In this document: piece after piece, positions 16,955 to 25,685 of the stretch | Layout: each line of letters begins with the position of its first letter | Numbering within the stretch: the first letter of the stretch is position 1 | Source: Halorubrum salinarum | Lineage (GTDB): Archaea; Halobacteriota; Halobacteria; Halobacteriales; Haloferacaceae | Assembly: GCF_013267195.1 (NCBI RefSeq) | Contig: NZ_CP053941.1 | Coordinates: 1,860,001 to 1,924,000, forward strand | DNA: 64,000 nucleotides | Direction: 5' to 3' | Made by a program: the position numbers and the translations under genes | The notes under the pieces: generated by a model | Database searches by the model: none | Told to the model about the DNA's origin: nothing | Seen by the model: only the letters and a program-made list of their open reading frames with translations

Positions 16955-17652
16955 TCGGTGCGGTCCGTGGCGGCGTCGCTCCCCGGCTCGTCGGCGTCGA
17001 GCCGGAGCGCATCGATCGCCTCGTCGAGCGGCGGCAGTTCGACCCCGTCGGCGAGCAGTGGACCGACGATCCGCCGGAGCGCCGCCTCCGCGACCTCCCG
17101 GGTGTAGCCCTCGCCCTCGGCGTCGCGCTCGGCGCCGGCGAGCGTGATCTGTCGGGTCCGCGCGCCGTCGAGGGTCGCCACGAGCAGGGCTGCGGTCTCC
17201 TCGACGTCGACGTCGCGGAAGACGCCCGCCTCGATGCCGTCCGCGAGGATGTCGGCGACGGTCCCGCGGAGCAGCCGGTCGCTACGGGCCAACTGCTCGC
17301 GGATCCGCTCGTTGAACGGGCCCTGGGTGCGGAGCTCCAGCAGGGCGATGTGGAACGCCTCGCGGTCGGCCTCGTCGCGGGCGAAGACGAACCATCCCAC
17401 GAACTGGACCAGCCGGTCGACGGGCGGGTCGTCCGCGCGGGCCGCGATCCGGTCCTCGGAGTCGGAGATGATGTACTCCAGGAAGGCGACGAGCAGGTCC
17501 TCCTTCGTGTCGTAGTGGTAGTGGAGCAGCGACTTGCTCTTCGAACACTCGTCGGCGATGTCCTGCATCGTCAGGTCGGCGTAGCCGTGAGCGCGGAGGG
17601 CGCTGTACACCCCGTCCATGATCTCCGCGGCCGCGCTCGGCGAGTCGCTCAT
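16951..17652 (-). CDS. TetR family repressor
   Basis: Transcription repressor of 233 residues. The N-terminal HTH reads YADLTMQDIADECSKSKSLL and HYHYDTKEDLLVAFLEYI, standard TetR; the helical remainder is the ligand domain. Its ATG overlaps the end of a perfect 20-base palindrome, and a TATA-like element (aatttacc on the minus strand, about 17680-17687) lies beyond it. The repressor would therefore block its own leaderless promoter. It is the first gene of a two-gene operon with the MFS transporter, with a four-base overlap. Confidence 0.93.
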   Translation of the reverse strand: MSDSPSAAAEIMDGVYSALRAHGYADLTMQDIADECSKSKSLLHYHYDTKEDLLVAFLEYIISDSEDRIAARADDPPVDRLVQFVGWFVFARDEADREAFHIALLELRTQGPFNERIREQLARSDRLLRGTVADILADGIEAGVFRDVDVEETAALLVATLDGARTRQITLAGAERDAEGEGYTREVAEAALRRIVGPLLADGVELPPLDEAIDALRLDADEPGSDAATDRTE

Positions 17653-17671
17653 TGACTGACCGGTCAGTCAA
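17652..17671. promoter_or_regulatory. TetR operator, perfect palindrome
   Basis: TTGACTGACC joined to GGTCAGTCAA is a perfect 20-base palindrome. Its first base is also the A of the TetR start codon on the minus strand. It lies between the TATA-like box near 17680-17687 and the start codon, so bound repressor would cover the transcription start. Confidence 0.85.
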
Positions 17672-17820
17672 CGAGCGGTAAATTCCTATCGGTCGGGGCC
17701 GCTCGGCGCCGAAACCGCTCGGCGCTGGAGCGACGCCCGTCCGCGGCGGGGCGCGCGACGGCGCCGCCGCTCGGCGGTCGAGAACAGTCGAAAAGCCGAT
17801 TCGCCTCGGGTGTCGCCGAC

Positions 17821-18015
17821 TTACAGACGGGTGACGTTCGACGCGCGCGGACCCTTGTCCGCCTCCTCGATGTCGAACTCGACTTCCTGACCCTCTTCGA
17901 GGTCCGGGCCGCCGACGTCCTCCATGTGGAAGAACACGTCCTCGTCCGCGTCGTCAGTCGAAATGAAACCGTAGCCGCCAGTGTCGTTGAAGAAGTCAAC
18001 TTCGCCTTTCGCCAT
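17821..18015 (-). CDS. cspA: Cold shock domain protein
   Basis: Single cold-shock domain of 64 residues that binds single-stranded nucleic acid. RNP1 is present as TGGYGFISTDD and RNP2 as DVFFHMEDV. The protein is very acidic, as normal for haloarchaeal CspA. The promoter is a clear minus-strand TATA box, ttatatg at 18041-18047, 26 bases upstream. It is a single-gene unit divergent from the sdh operon. Confidence 0.96.
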   Translation of the reverse strand: MAKGEVDFFNDTGGYGFISTDDADEDVFFHMEDVGGPDLEEGQEVEFDIEEADKGPRASNVTRL

Positions 18016-18040
18016 TGCGACCGTAGAAGCGGGACTGTGA

Positions 18041-18047
18041 CATATAA
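18041..18047 (-). promoter_or_regulatory. TATA box of cspA
   Basis: The minus strand reads ttatatg, 26 bases before the cspA start codon, consistent with a strong leaderless promoter. Confidence 0.65.
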
Positions 18048-18207
18048 GGCTTCCGCGACGATCCGCGGCGTGGAACGCCCTCGCACGGACCGCGTTCGCG
18101 GGTCGGATCCGTCTCGGAATTCGGCCGCTTGAGGCCCTCGTTCTTTCCGATTCCGCGCCGATCCGATTGGTCCGGGATCCGTCCGCGCAGGCCGCCGTGT
18201 TAGTAAC

Positions 18208-18214
18208 TACTATA
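18208..18214 (+). promoter_or_regulatory. TATA box of the sdh operon
   Basis: tactata lies 26-32 bases before the sdhC start at 18240, preceded by the short palindrome TAGT-A-ACTA at 18201-18209. It would drive a leaderless sdhCDBA transcript. Confidence 0.55.
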
Positions 18215-18239
18215 CCAGCGCGGTCCAGAACCGTTAGGT

Positions 18240-18665
18240 ATGAGTCAGTCGTACAATCGAGGCCTCATCGAGGACTTCGGCCGCTGGCGGGAGTTCGAGG
18301 CGGGGATGTGGGCGTGGATCTTCCACAAGTTCACGGGATGGGTGCTCATCGGGTACCTGTTCACGCACATCGCCGTCCTGAGTACGGGGATCCCGGCCGC
18401 CGGTGCCAGCGAAGCAGCGATCGCCGCGGGGAACGACGTGTACACGCAGACCATCGTCTCGCTTGAGGGGCTGCTGCTCGTCCGCCTCTTGGAGGTCGGC
18501 CTGCTCGCGGTGGCGGTCTTCCACATGCTCAACGGGACCCGGCTCCTCCTCACCGACCTCGGCATCGGACTGGACGCACAGGACAAGAGCTTCTACGCGT
18601 CGCTGATCCTCACGGGAGCGATCACCGTCGCGTCGGTTCCGACGTTCATCGCGGGGGCGTTCTGA
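18240..18665 (+). CDS. sdhC: Succinate dehydrogenase cytochrome b subunit
   Basis: Membrane anchor of complex II, 141 residues with three helices. [19 protein letters not shown] carries the H-x2-TG motif and a second His typical of the heme b and quinone pocket; [19 protein letters not shown] supplies a further His. First gene of sdhCDBA; it stops one base before sdhD begins. Together with SdhD it anchors SdhAB at the inner face of the membrane and passes electrons to menaquinone. Confidence 0.92.
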   Translation: MSQSYNRGLIEDFGRWREFEAGMWAWIFHKFTGWVLIGYLFTHIAVLSTGIPAAGASEAAIAAGNDVYTQTIVSLEGLLLVRLLEVGLLAVAVFHMLNGTRLLLTDLGIGLDAQDKSFYASLILTGAITVASVPTFIAGAF

Positions 18666-18666
18666 G

Positions 18667-19038
18667 ATGGCCGAGCGCTACTCCTCGTTCCAGTCGGGCG
18701 GCCGGATGTGGTTCCTCCAGCGGGTCACCGCTGTCTTCCTGCTGGTGGTGCTGGCGTTCCACTTCTTCCTGCTCCACTTCGTCCACCACGCGGACGAGGT
18801 GTCGTTCCTCGCCAGCTCCGCGCGGATGGAGCAGCTGAGCTACTACTCGCTGATGATCCTCTTCCTCGTGACGGCGACGTTCCACGGGGTCAACGGCGTC
18901 TACAACGCCCTGGTGAACCAGGGGCTCACCGGCACGAAACGCACCGTCATCAAGTGGACGCTCGTCGCCGCGAGCGTCGTGCTGATCGCGCAGGGAATCC
19001 GCACCGCGAACGCGTGGGCGGGCATCGGACTCTACTGA
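18667..19038 (+). CDS. sdhD: Succinate dehydrogenase membrane anchor subunit
   Basis: Second hydrophobic anchor of complex II, 123 residues, three helices. The first begins MWFLQRVTAVFLLVVLAFHF and continues with a His-rich FFLLHFVHHADEV; the second contains FLVTATFHGVNGVYNAL with a likely heme-ligand His. Order and spacing in the operon (one base after sdhC, seven before sdhB) support the assignment. Confidence 0.9.
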   Translation: MAERYSSFQSGGRMWFLQRVTAVFLLVVLAFHFFLLHFVHHADEVSFLASSARMEQLSYYSLMILFLVTATFHGVNGVYNALVNQGLTGTKRTVIKWTLVAASVVLIAQGIRTANAWAGIGLY

Positions 19039-19045
19039 ACCGACA

Positions 19046-19930
19046 ATGAGCACGCAAATTCCGAAGCAGACCGAGGAATCGACCGAGACCGAGACGGAGC
19101 CCGCCTCGAAGGGCGACGAGCGCCGCGCCGAGAAGCGGCGCCGCGCGGCCGAGCGCCGCGAGCAGCGACAGGAGGAGGAGGCGGAGAAGGCGGCCGCCGA
19201 CGAGAGCACGGTCGAGCTGAAGGTGTTCCGCTACGACCCGCAGGTCGAGGGGAAACAGGAGCCGCGCTTCGACACGTTCCACGTCCCGTTCACGAAGGGG
19301 ATGACCGTCCTCGACGCGCTGATGTACGCGCGCGACACGTACGACTCCTCGCTCACGTTCCGGCACTCCTGCCGGCAGGCCGTCTGCGGATCGGACGCCA
19401 TGTTCGTCAACGGAGGGCAGAAGCTGGCGTGTAAGACGCAGATCTCGGACCTCGAAGAGCCGGTCCGCGTCGAGCCGCTCCCGCACGCCGAGGTCACGAA
19501 GGACCTCGTCGTCGACATGGAGCACTTCTACGACCAGATGGAGGCCGTCGAGCCGTACTTCCAGACGAACGAGTACCCGGACGGCGAGCTCGAAGAGCAG
19601 CGACAGGACCGGGAGAACCGCGAGAAGATCAAGATGTCCACGCGCTGTATCTGGTGCGGCGCGTGCATGTCCTCGTGTAACATCGCCGCCGGCGACAACG
19701 AGTACCTCGGGCCGGCCGCGATCAACAAGGCGTACCGGTTCGCCATGGACGAGCGCGAGGGCGAGGAGATGAAACAGAAGCGCCTGGAGATCATCGAGCA
19801 GGAACACGGCGTCTGGCGGTGTCAGACCCAGTTCTCCTGTACGGAGGTGTGCCCGAAGGACATCCCCCTCACCGAGCACATCCAGGAGCTGAAGCGGGAG
19901 GCAGTCAAAAACAACCTGAAGTTCTGGTAA
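19046..19930 (+). CDS. sdhB: Succinate dehydrogenase iron-sulfur subunit
   Basis: Electron-transfer subunit of 294 residues. The 2Fe-2S ligands lie in SCRQAVCGSDAMFVNGGQ and the following KLAC; the 4Fe-4S motif is CIWCGACMSSC; the last cluster lies in CQTQFSCTEVCPKDIPL. An N-terminal extension of about 50 residues is extremely charged (Glu/Arg/Lys, probably a helix) and is absent from bacterial SdhB. Electrons flow from SdhA FAD through its clusters to quinone. A 53-base AT-richer spacer separates it from sdhA. Confidence 0.96.
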   Translation: MSTQIPKQTEESTETETEPASKGDERRAEKRRRAAERREQRQEEEAEKAAADESTVELKVFRYDPQVEGKQEPRFDTFHVPFTKGMTVLDALMYARDTYDSSLTFRHSCRQAVCGSDAMFVNGGQKLACKTQISDLEEPVRVEPLPHAEVTKDLVVDMEHFYDQMEAVEPYFQTNEYPDGELEEQRQDRENREKIKMSTRCIWCGACMSSCNIAAGDNEYLGPAAINKAYRFAMDEREGEEMKQKRLEIIEQEHGVWRCQTQFSCTEVCPKDIPLTEHIQELKREAVKNNLKFW

Positions 19931-19983
19931 ACCCGACAGACAGTATCAAGGGACTCCGGAACTTACGAAATTACATACCAACA

Positions 19984-21813
19984 ATGTACGAACACGACGT
20001 CGTCGTCGTCGGGGCCGGCGGGGCGGGACTCCGGGCGGCGATCGCGGCACAGGAAGCGGGCGCGGACGTGGCGATGGTGTCGAAGCTCCATCCCGTCCGG
20101 TCCCACACCGGCGCGGCAGAGGGCGGGATCAACGCGGCGCTGCGCGACGCCGACTCCTGGGAGGACCACGCGTACGACACGATGAAGGGGTCCGACTACC
20201 TCGGCGACGCGCCCGCGGTCGAGGCGCTCTGCCAGGAGAGCCCCGAGGAGGTCATCCGCCTCGAACACTGGGGGATGCCGTTCTCCCGCGAGGACGACGG
20301 CCGCGTCTCCCAGCGGCCGTTCGGCGGCCTCTCGTTCCCGCGCACGACCTACGCGGGCGCCGAGACCGGCCACCAGATGCTCCACACGATGTACGAGCAG
20401 GTGGTCAAACGCGGGATCACGGTGTACGACGAGTGGCACGTGATGGACCTCGCGGTCACCGACGAGGACGATCCCGCCGAGCGGACCTGCCACGGCGTCG
20501 TCGCCTACGACATCCAGAGCGGCGAAATTAGCGGGTTCCAAGCCAACGACGGCGTCATCCTCGCCACCGGCGGGATGGGCCAGGTGTTCGACCACACCAC
20601 GAACGCGGTCGCCAACACCGGCGACGGCGTCGCGATGGCGTACCGCGCCGGCGTCCCGATGGAGGACATGGAGTTCATCCAGTTCCACCCGACGACGCTG
20701 CCGTCGACCGGCGTCCTCATCTCCGAGGGCGTCCGCGGCGAGGGAGGCATCCTCTACAACAGCGAGGGCGAGCGGTTCATGTTCGAGCACGGCTACGCGA
20801 ACAACGCCGGCGAGCTCGCCTCCCGCGACGTGGTCTCCCGCGCCGAGCTGACCGAGGTCAACGAGGGCCGCGGCATCGAGGACGAGTACGTCCACCTCGA
20901 CATGCGCCACCTCGGCGAGGAGCGCATCCTCGACCGCCTGGAGAACATCCTCCACCTCGCGGAGGACTTCGAGGGTGCCGACGGGCTCACGGAGCCGATG
21001 CCGGTCAAGCCCGGCCAGCACTACGCGATGGGCGGCATCGAGACGAACGAGTTCGGCGAGACCGTCATCGACGGGCTGTACGCCGCCGGCGAGTGCGCCT
21101 GCGCCTCCGTCCACGGCGCGAACCGCCTCGGCGGGAACGCGCTGCCGGAGCTCATCGTCTTCGGCAAGCGCGCCGGCCGCCACGCCGCCGGCGAGGAGAT
21201 GGGCGAGGCCGAGATCGAGACCGGCCGCTCGGGCGACTGGCAGCCGGCCGACTACGAGTTCGGCGTCGAGGTCGGCGAGACCGGCGGCTCGGGCCCCGCC
21301 GCGGCCGACGGCGGCGCGGTGGCGACCGACGCCGACAGCGTCCTCGGGGCGGCCGTCGACCGCGCCCAGGAGCGCGTCGAGGAGCTGCTCTCCCGGAAGG
21401 GGCGCAACCACGCGGAGATCCGCTCCGCCGTCCAGGAGACGATGACGGCCAACGTCAACGTGTTCCGCGAGGAGGGCCGCCTGGAGGAGACGCTCGAAGA
21501 CCTCCGCGAGGCCCGCGAGGCGTACAAGGACGTCGCGGTGTCGGACCCGTCGCGGACGTTCAACACCGACCTCATCCACACCATCGAGACGCGGAACATC
21601 CTCGACATCGCGGAGGCGCTCACGATGGGCGCGCTCGCCCGCGAGGAGTTCCGGGGCGCCCACTGGCGCAAGGAGCACCAGGAGCGCAAAGACGAAGACT
21701 GGCTGAAGCACACGCTCATCTCGTGGAACGACGGCGAGCCCGAGCTGTGGTACAAGCCGGTCGTCCTCGAGGGCGAGAACAAGACGTACGAGCCGAAGAG
21801 CCGCTCGTACTGA
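19984..21813 (+). CDS. sdhA: Succinate dehydrogenase flavoprotein subunit
   Basis: Catalytic subunit of 609 residues that oxidises succinate to fumarate in the TCA cycle. The Rossmann FAD motif VVVGAGGAGLRAAIAAQ is at the N-terminus; the covalent-FAD His lies in RSHTGAAEGGINAAL; active-site segments are QFHPTTLPSTGVLISEGVRG and GANRLGGNALPELIVFG. The start at 19984 was chosen because the FAD motif follows directly; the longer open frame back to 19819 overlaps sdhB in another frame and is not protein-like. Last gene of the operon. Confidence 0.97.
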   Translation: MYEHDVVVVGAGGAGLRAAIAAQEAGADVAMVSKLHPVRSHTGAAEGGINAALRDADSWEDHAYDTMKGSDYLGDAPAVEALCQESPEEVIRLEHWGMPFSREDDGRVSQRPFGGLSFPRTTYAGAETGHQMLHTMYEQVVKRGITVYDEWHVMDLAVTDEDDPAERTCHGVVAYDIQSGEISGFQANDGVILATGGMGQVFDHTTNAVANTGDGVAMAYRAGVPMEDMEFIQFHPTTLPSTGVLISEGVRGEGGILYNSEGERFMFEHGYANNAGELASRDVVSRAELTEVNEGRGIEDEYVHLDMRHLGEERILDRLENILHLAEDFEGADGLTEPMPVKPGQHYAMGGIETNEFGETVIDGLYAAGECACASVHGANRLGGNALPELIVFGKRAGRHAAGEEMGEAEIETGRSGDWQPADYEFGVEVGETGGSGPAAADGGAVATDADSVLGAAVDRAQERVEELLSRKGRNHAEIRSAVQETMTANVNVFREEGRLEETLEDLREAREAYKDVAVSDPSRTFNTDLIHTIETRNILDIAEALTMGALAREEFRGAHWRKEHQERKDEDWLKHTLISWNDGEPELWYKPVVLEGENKTYEPKSRSY

Positions 21814-21928
21814 GCCGTCCGGCGACGCGCGGCCGCCCGCGACCGTCCGCCGCGGGTCGGCGGCGACTCGCTTCGATACCCCCTCGCTTTCACCCGATCG
21901 ATCCGGATCGTTCACGGTCTCCTATCCG

Positions 21929-21952
21929 TCGACGGTCGAAACCGACCGTCGA
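21929..21952. repeat. Inverted repeat downstream of sdhA
   Basis: TCGACGGTCG, spacer AAAC, CGACCGTCGA: ten-base perfect arms with a four-base loop, 115 bases after the sdhA stop. It could be a terminator stem, though no T-run follows directly, or a protein site for the gene at 22101. A CGATCCGGATCG palindrome lies just before it. Confidence 0.5.
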
Positions 21953-22100
21953 TACGCGTCGATTTCCCGTTCGTTAATCGACGTTTCTCGCACGAGGTCC
22001 GAGAGAATCGACGGAAGACGCGCTCTCCGACGCCTTCCGGTAGTTTCGACGAACGTTGAATAGGGGATTTATTATCGTCGAACTACACGGATCGGACAAG

Positions 22101-22328
22101 ATGATCGAGACGGAAACCGCGTCCGCGGCCGCCCCGGCGCTGCCCCGGGAGCTCCAGTCGCCCCGCGCCAAGCTCGTGTACCTCTACCTGACCACGAACG
22201 GCGACGCCACGGTCTCGGAGATGGGCGAGTCGCTCGGCATGAAGAAGCTCTCCCTGTACAGCATCCTGAAGACCCTCCGCAACGAGGGCCTCGTCGACTG
22301 CGACGGCGACTGTTACGTCCCCAACTGA
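22101..22328 (+). CDS. Small winged-helix (TrmB/MarR-type) protein
   Basis: DNA-binding domain protein of 75 residues. SPRAKLVYLYLTTNGDATVS then EMGESLGMKKLSLYSILKTL and NEGLVDCDGDCYVPN describe a winged HTH with wing strands and two cysteines at the end. No ligand domain is attached. The start at 22101 was chosen because tttatta at about 22069-22075 lies 26-32 bases upstream. Regulators of this size are common single-gene units in haloarchaea; the target is unknown. Confidence 0.75.
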   Translation: MIETETASAAAPALPRELQSPRAKLVYLYLTTNGDATVSEMGESLGMKKLSLYSILKTLRNEGLVDCDGDCYVPN

Positions 22329-22452
22329 CGCGGCCGTGGCGCCGACCGCGCGGCCCCCGGGCTCGCGATCCCTCGCCCGCGACGCCGCCTTCCTCTCTTC
22401 GCGTTCCCCGCCGCAGCGGAGCGTTTAGGGTGGCGGAGCGCCCACATCGACC

Positions 22453-23088
22453 GTGGACGCGAACCAGACGGAGTTCGAGAACCCGTTCGCGATGGACACC
22501 GACTGCGAGAACTGTGAGGCGCTGTGTAGCGCCCGCGACCGCGTCGTCCACGGCTACGGCGACGTCGGTGCCGAGTTCCTCGTGGTCGGGACGGCGCCGA
22601 CGGCGGCCGCCGAGCGCAACGGCGTCCCCTTCACCGGCGAGGGGGGCGGCGAGCGCGTCCAGTCTATCTTCGCCGACCTCGGCTTCGTCCGGTCGGCGCC
22701 GGACGCCGCGGAGCCGGACGTGCAAAACGTCTTCTTCACGAACCTCACGCGGTGTCGCCACCCGGAGCGCGGGCCGACCGACCGCGAGGTCGACACCTGC
22801 GAGCCCTTCCTCAACGCGGAGATCCGGATGATCAACCCGCAGATCATCGTGCCGGTCGGCGAGCGCCCGCTCAGGGAGTTGGCCGTCGAGTACACGACGC
22901 GCCGGCCGGACTCCTTCGACGTCGACGCGGAACACGCGACGACGATCCGCGGGCGGGGGTTCGAACTCGTGCCGATGACCGAGCCGGCCGCGATGACCGA
23001 CGACGAGGCCGACGCCTTCCGCGACCACATGCGCGAGAACGTGTTGAGCCGGGACTACCGGCAGACGAAGGGGCGGCGGAGCCGGTAG
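22453..23088 (+). CDS. Divergent family 4-type uracil-DNA glycosylase homologue
   Basis: Protein of 211 residues with the UDG superfamily layout. CENCEALCSAR matches the Fe-S cysteine pair of family 4, VVGTAPTAAAERNGVPFTGE stands at motif A, and VFFTNLTRCRHPERGPTDRE matches the core with the next cysteines (RC and TC). Motif A lacks the usual G-E-A-P-G-x2-E, and the expected HPS/HPA segment near the end reads VPMTEPAAM instead. Base excision activity is therefore uncertain. GTG at 22453 is supported by gtttaggg about 28 bases upstream. Confidence 0.75.
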   Translation: MDANQTEFENPFAMDTDCENCEALCSARDRVVHGYGDVGAEFLVVGTAPTAAAERNGVPFTGEGGGERVQSIFADLGFVRSAPDAAEPDVQNVFFTNLTRCRHPERGPTDREVDTCEPFLNAEIRMINPQIIVPVGERPLRELAVEYTTRRPDSFDVDAEHATTIRGRGFELVPMTEPAAMTDDEADAFRDHMRENVLSRDYRQTKGRRSR

Positions 23089-23104
23089 CCCTCGCGGTCC
23101 GGCC

Positions 23105-24280
23105 TCAGTCGTCGAGGTCGACGTCGTCTAAGATCCCTTCGGTCGCGTCCCTGCTGTCCGCGCCGAACGCGCAGTCGACGAGGATGTGCCCGCCGAGCGT
23201 CGACGGCGAGATGACCTGGTCGGCGCCGGCGCGGCGGAGCTTGTCGACGTTCTCTCGCTGCGTCACCGCCGCGACGATCCGCACGTCCGGGTTGAGCTGG
23301 CGGGCGGTGAGGATGGCGAGCGCGTCGCGCGCGTCGTCCTCGGTGGCGGCGACGACGGCGCGGGCTCCGTCGAGGTTGACCCGTTCGAGCGGGTCGACGT
23401 CGCTGGGGTCGGCGGTGTACACGGGCACGTCGCGGTCCGTGAGCCGCCTGGCGACGTTTTCGTCCGGCGTCACCACCGCGTACTCAACGCCGTCGCGGGC
23501 GTCGAGCTCTTCGAGGATCGGTTCCGTCAGGTCCCCGTAGCCTAACACGAGGACGTGGTCGTCGAGGAGGTCTATCTGTCTGTCTGTCATTTTCCCGAGC
23601 GCCTTGGAGAGCTGCGCCTCGATTGCGGGCGTGAGGAGGACCCCGAGCGCCACCGCGAAGGCGGCGACGTTCACCACGAGCGACGAGAGCGCGAACAGCT
23701 GCGCGATGTCGGAGGCCGGGCCGGTCGCCGGGTGGATGTCGCCGTAGCCGACCGTCGAGGCCGTGACGATCGTGAAGTAGAACGCGTCGACGATCGTCTC
23801 GATCCCCTCGAACTGGTCCCTGAGGGCGTACGAGCCGACCGTTCCGTACGCGACCGCCCCGACGAGCGCCGCGCCCGCCGCCAACTGCGTGGGCGAGGGG
23901 CTGAACCGCCGGTCGAACCGCCCCCGGTTGATCACGAGCGTCGGGGCGGACAGGACGGACAGCGCCACGAGCGGGAACGACAGGACGGACGCCTGCATCA
24001 GCCCCTGGAGGGCCGTCAGCGGGAGCAACACCGCCGTCGAGTACCATCCCACGCGGTACCCGTTCCGCAGTGCGAACCCGCTCCCGAACATCGCGAAGCC
24101 GGTTATCGTCCCCGTGAACCCGACGGTCTGCCGGACGACGCCGGGCACGTACGGGGCGAGCGGCCCGTCGACGCCGAGTCCCCCGATCTGCGCGAGCCCG
24201 GCGAGGATGGAGAGGATCGCGACCCCGAACGTCAACGCGATCGACGCGCGGACGGTAACCCAGTCCCGGGTCAGCTCCAT
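23105..24280 (-). CDS. Potassium channel with RCK/TrkA-N domain
   Basis: Membrane protein of 391 residues. Several N-terminal helices lead to a pore helix and the potassium selectivity filter TASTVGYGDIHP near residue 176, then a final helix. The cytoplasmic part begins HVLVLGYGDLTEPILEEL, an RCK Rossmann fold, and continues through ARAVVAATEDDARDALAILT. The domain closes with VISPSTLGGHILVDCAFGAD. It would gate potassium flux, central to salt-in osmoadaptation. It is divergent from two RCK_C-type membrane genes, with the promoters in the 136-base gap. Confidence 0.92.
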   Translation of the reverse strand: MELTRDWVTVRASIALTFGVAILSILAGLAQIGGLGVDGPLAPYVPGVVRQTVGFTGTITGFAMFGSGFALRNGYRVGWYSTAVLLPLTALQGLMQASVLSFPLVALSVLSAPTLVINRGRFDRRFSPSPTQLAAGAALVGAVAYGTVGSYALRDQFEGIETIVDAFYFTIVTASTVGYGDIHPATGPASDIAQLFALSSLVVNVAAFAVALGVLLTPAIEAQLSKALGKMTDRQIDLLDDHVLVLGYGDLTEPILEELDARDGVEYAVVTPDENVARRLTDRDVPVYTADPSDVDPLERVNLDGARAVVAATEDDARDALAILTARQLNPDVRIVAAVTQRENVDKLRRAGADQVISPSTLGGHILVDCAFGADSRDATEGILDDVDLDD

Positions 24281-24416
24281 ATCCTCGGGTCGCCGAGACC
24301 GAACTTAAACCCCGCGAGGCAGGTCGGACCGGCGTCGCCGACCGCGCCCGCGTCGCGGCTCTCGGGACGCCGTCCGCGGCGACACACGTATAACCGCCCC
24401 GCCGGTTGAGGGCCGT

Positions 24417-25685
24417 ATGTCGCTGCCCGTCGAGATCGTTTTCGGCGTCTACCTTGGCGTCATCACCGGGATCGTCCCCGCGCTGGTGGCCGGGGCCCTC
24501 GGGTTCGTGTTCAAGTACGTCACGGACGTGACGATCCCCGGGCTCGGGGTGGTCGTGCTGTCGCTCGCCATCGCCGGCGTCAACGGCGGGTTGCTCGCGC
24601 TCAACGACGAGACGATCCGGTCCTCGGAGCGCGCGCCGGCGATCCTCACGGCGATCGTCGTGGTGCTCATGCTCTCGATGTACGCCCACGCGCAGGGGGA
24701 CAAGCTCGGCGCCAGCGTCCCGAAGCGCATCTCGCTCAAGCAGCTCCGCGACCGGACGCTCTCGACCGACGTGATCGAGCTGGTCGGCGGCCGCGGGCGC
24801 GTCTCGGTCGAGGTGACCGGCGAGGTGAACGACATGGAGGGGTACCCGCCGCTGCCGGCGGACACGCGCCGCGCGATCGTCGACGGCGACTGGGCGTTCC
24901 CCGCTGACCTCCCGCTCGCGGAGCTCGAAAGCCGGTTCGCGGAGCGGCTCCGGACCGAGCTGGACCTCGCCGACGTTGCCGTGCGGATCGACGAACAGGC
25001 GCGCGCGACGGTGTCGGCCGCGCCGCCGACCGGCGCGCTCTCGAAGCGGGTGCCCGCCGGGAAGCGCGCGGTGTCCGTGTCGGCGCTGGTCCCGACCGGC
25101 ATCGCCCGCGGCGATATCGTCCGCGTGATAACCCCGGACCTCGACGCCGAGGGCGCCGTGATCGCCGCCCGGTCGAGCGGGAAGCCGGAGCCGGGGGCCA
25201 CCGCGGCGGGCGGTGACACCGCCGCCGCGGGCGACGACCCGGACCCGGACGACGACGCCCGGACGGACGGCGGCGAGGAGGCCGTCGCCGCGCCCCCAGC
25301 GGCGACCGCGCCCACGACGACCGGCGGCGAGGGGCGCGTCACGCTCGCGCTCGACCGCTCGGAGGCGACGGCGCTCCTCCGGGCCGACCGCGGGCGCGTG
25401 CTGGTGCTGTCGCGGGGCACCCGCCGCGAGTACGAGCTCACGGCCCTGCTGCGTCGGGCCGGGAAGCGGTTCCGGAAGGTCTCGGTGGTCGCCGACGGCC
25501 CGCTCGACGGCCACACGATCGGCGAGGCCGAGGTCCGCGAGGCGTACGGCGTGGCGGTCCTCGCGGCGCGTCACGAGACGTGGACGGTCGCGCCGGACGG
25601 CTCGCAGTCGCTGTCCGCCGGCGACGACCTGTTCGTCGTCGGGAGTCGCGACGCGCTCGACCGGTTCGCGGAGGTGGCTGCGTGA
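24417..25685 (+). CDS. RCK_C (TrkA-C) membrane protein, first of a pair
   Basis: Protein of 422 residues with three N-terminal helices (VYLGVITGIVPALVAGALGF, IPGLGVVVLSLAIAGVNGGL, ILTAIVVVLMLSMYAH). A soluble region follows, then an acidic Gly/Asp linker near residues 255-300, and a final domain (FRKVSVVADGPLDGHTIGEA through DDLFVVGSRDALDRFAEV) that fits TrkA-C. TrkA-C domains bind small ligands such as cyclic dinucleotides in potassium systems. Its stop overlaps the GTG of the next gene, so the two are translated together. The transport role is inferred from domain and neighbours. Confidence 0.78.
   Translation: MSLPVEIVFGVYLGVITGIVPALVAGALGFVFKYVTDVTIPGLGVVVLSLAIAGVNGGLLALNDETIRSSERAPAILTAIVVVLMLSMYAHAQGDKLGASVPKRISLKQLRDRTLSTDVIELVGGRGRVSVEVTGEVNDMEGYPPLPADTRRAIVDGDWAFPADLPLAELESRFAERLRTELDLADVAVRIDEQARATVSAAPPTGALSKRVPAGKRAVSVSALVPTGIARGDIVRVITPDLDAEGAVIAARSSGKPEPGATAAGGDTAAAGDDPDPDDDARTDGGEEAVAAPPAATAPTTTGGEGRVTLALDRSEATALLRADRGRVLVLSRGTRREYELTALLRRAGKRFRKVSVVADGPLDGHTIGEAEVREAYGVAVLAARHETWTVAPDGSQSLSAGDDLFVVGSRDALDRFAEVAA

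Noticed and set aside
19819..19983. In-frame extension of sdhA upstream to 19819
   Set aside because: It overlaps the iron-sulfur ligands of sdhB in another frame and reads as low-complexity noise. The FAD motif begins at the 19984 start.
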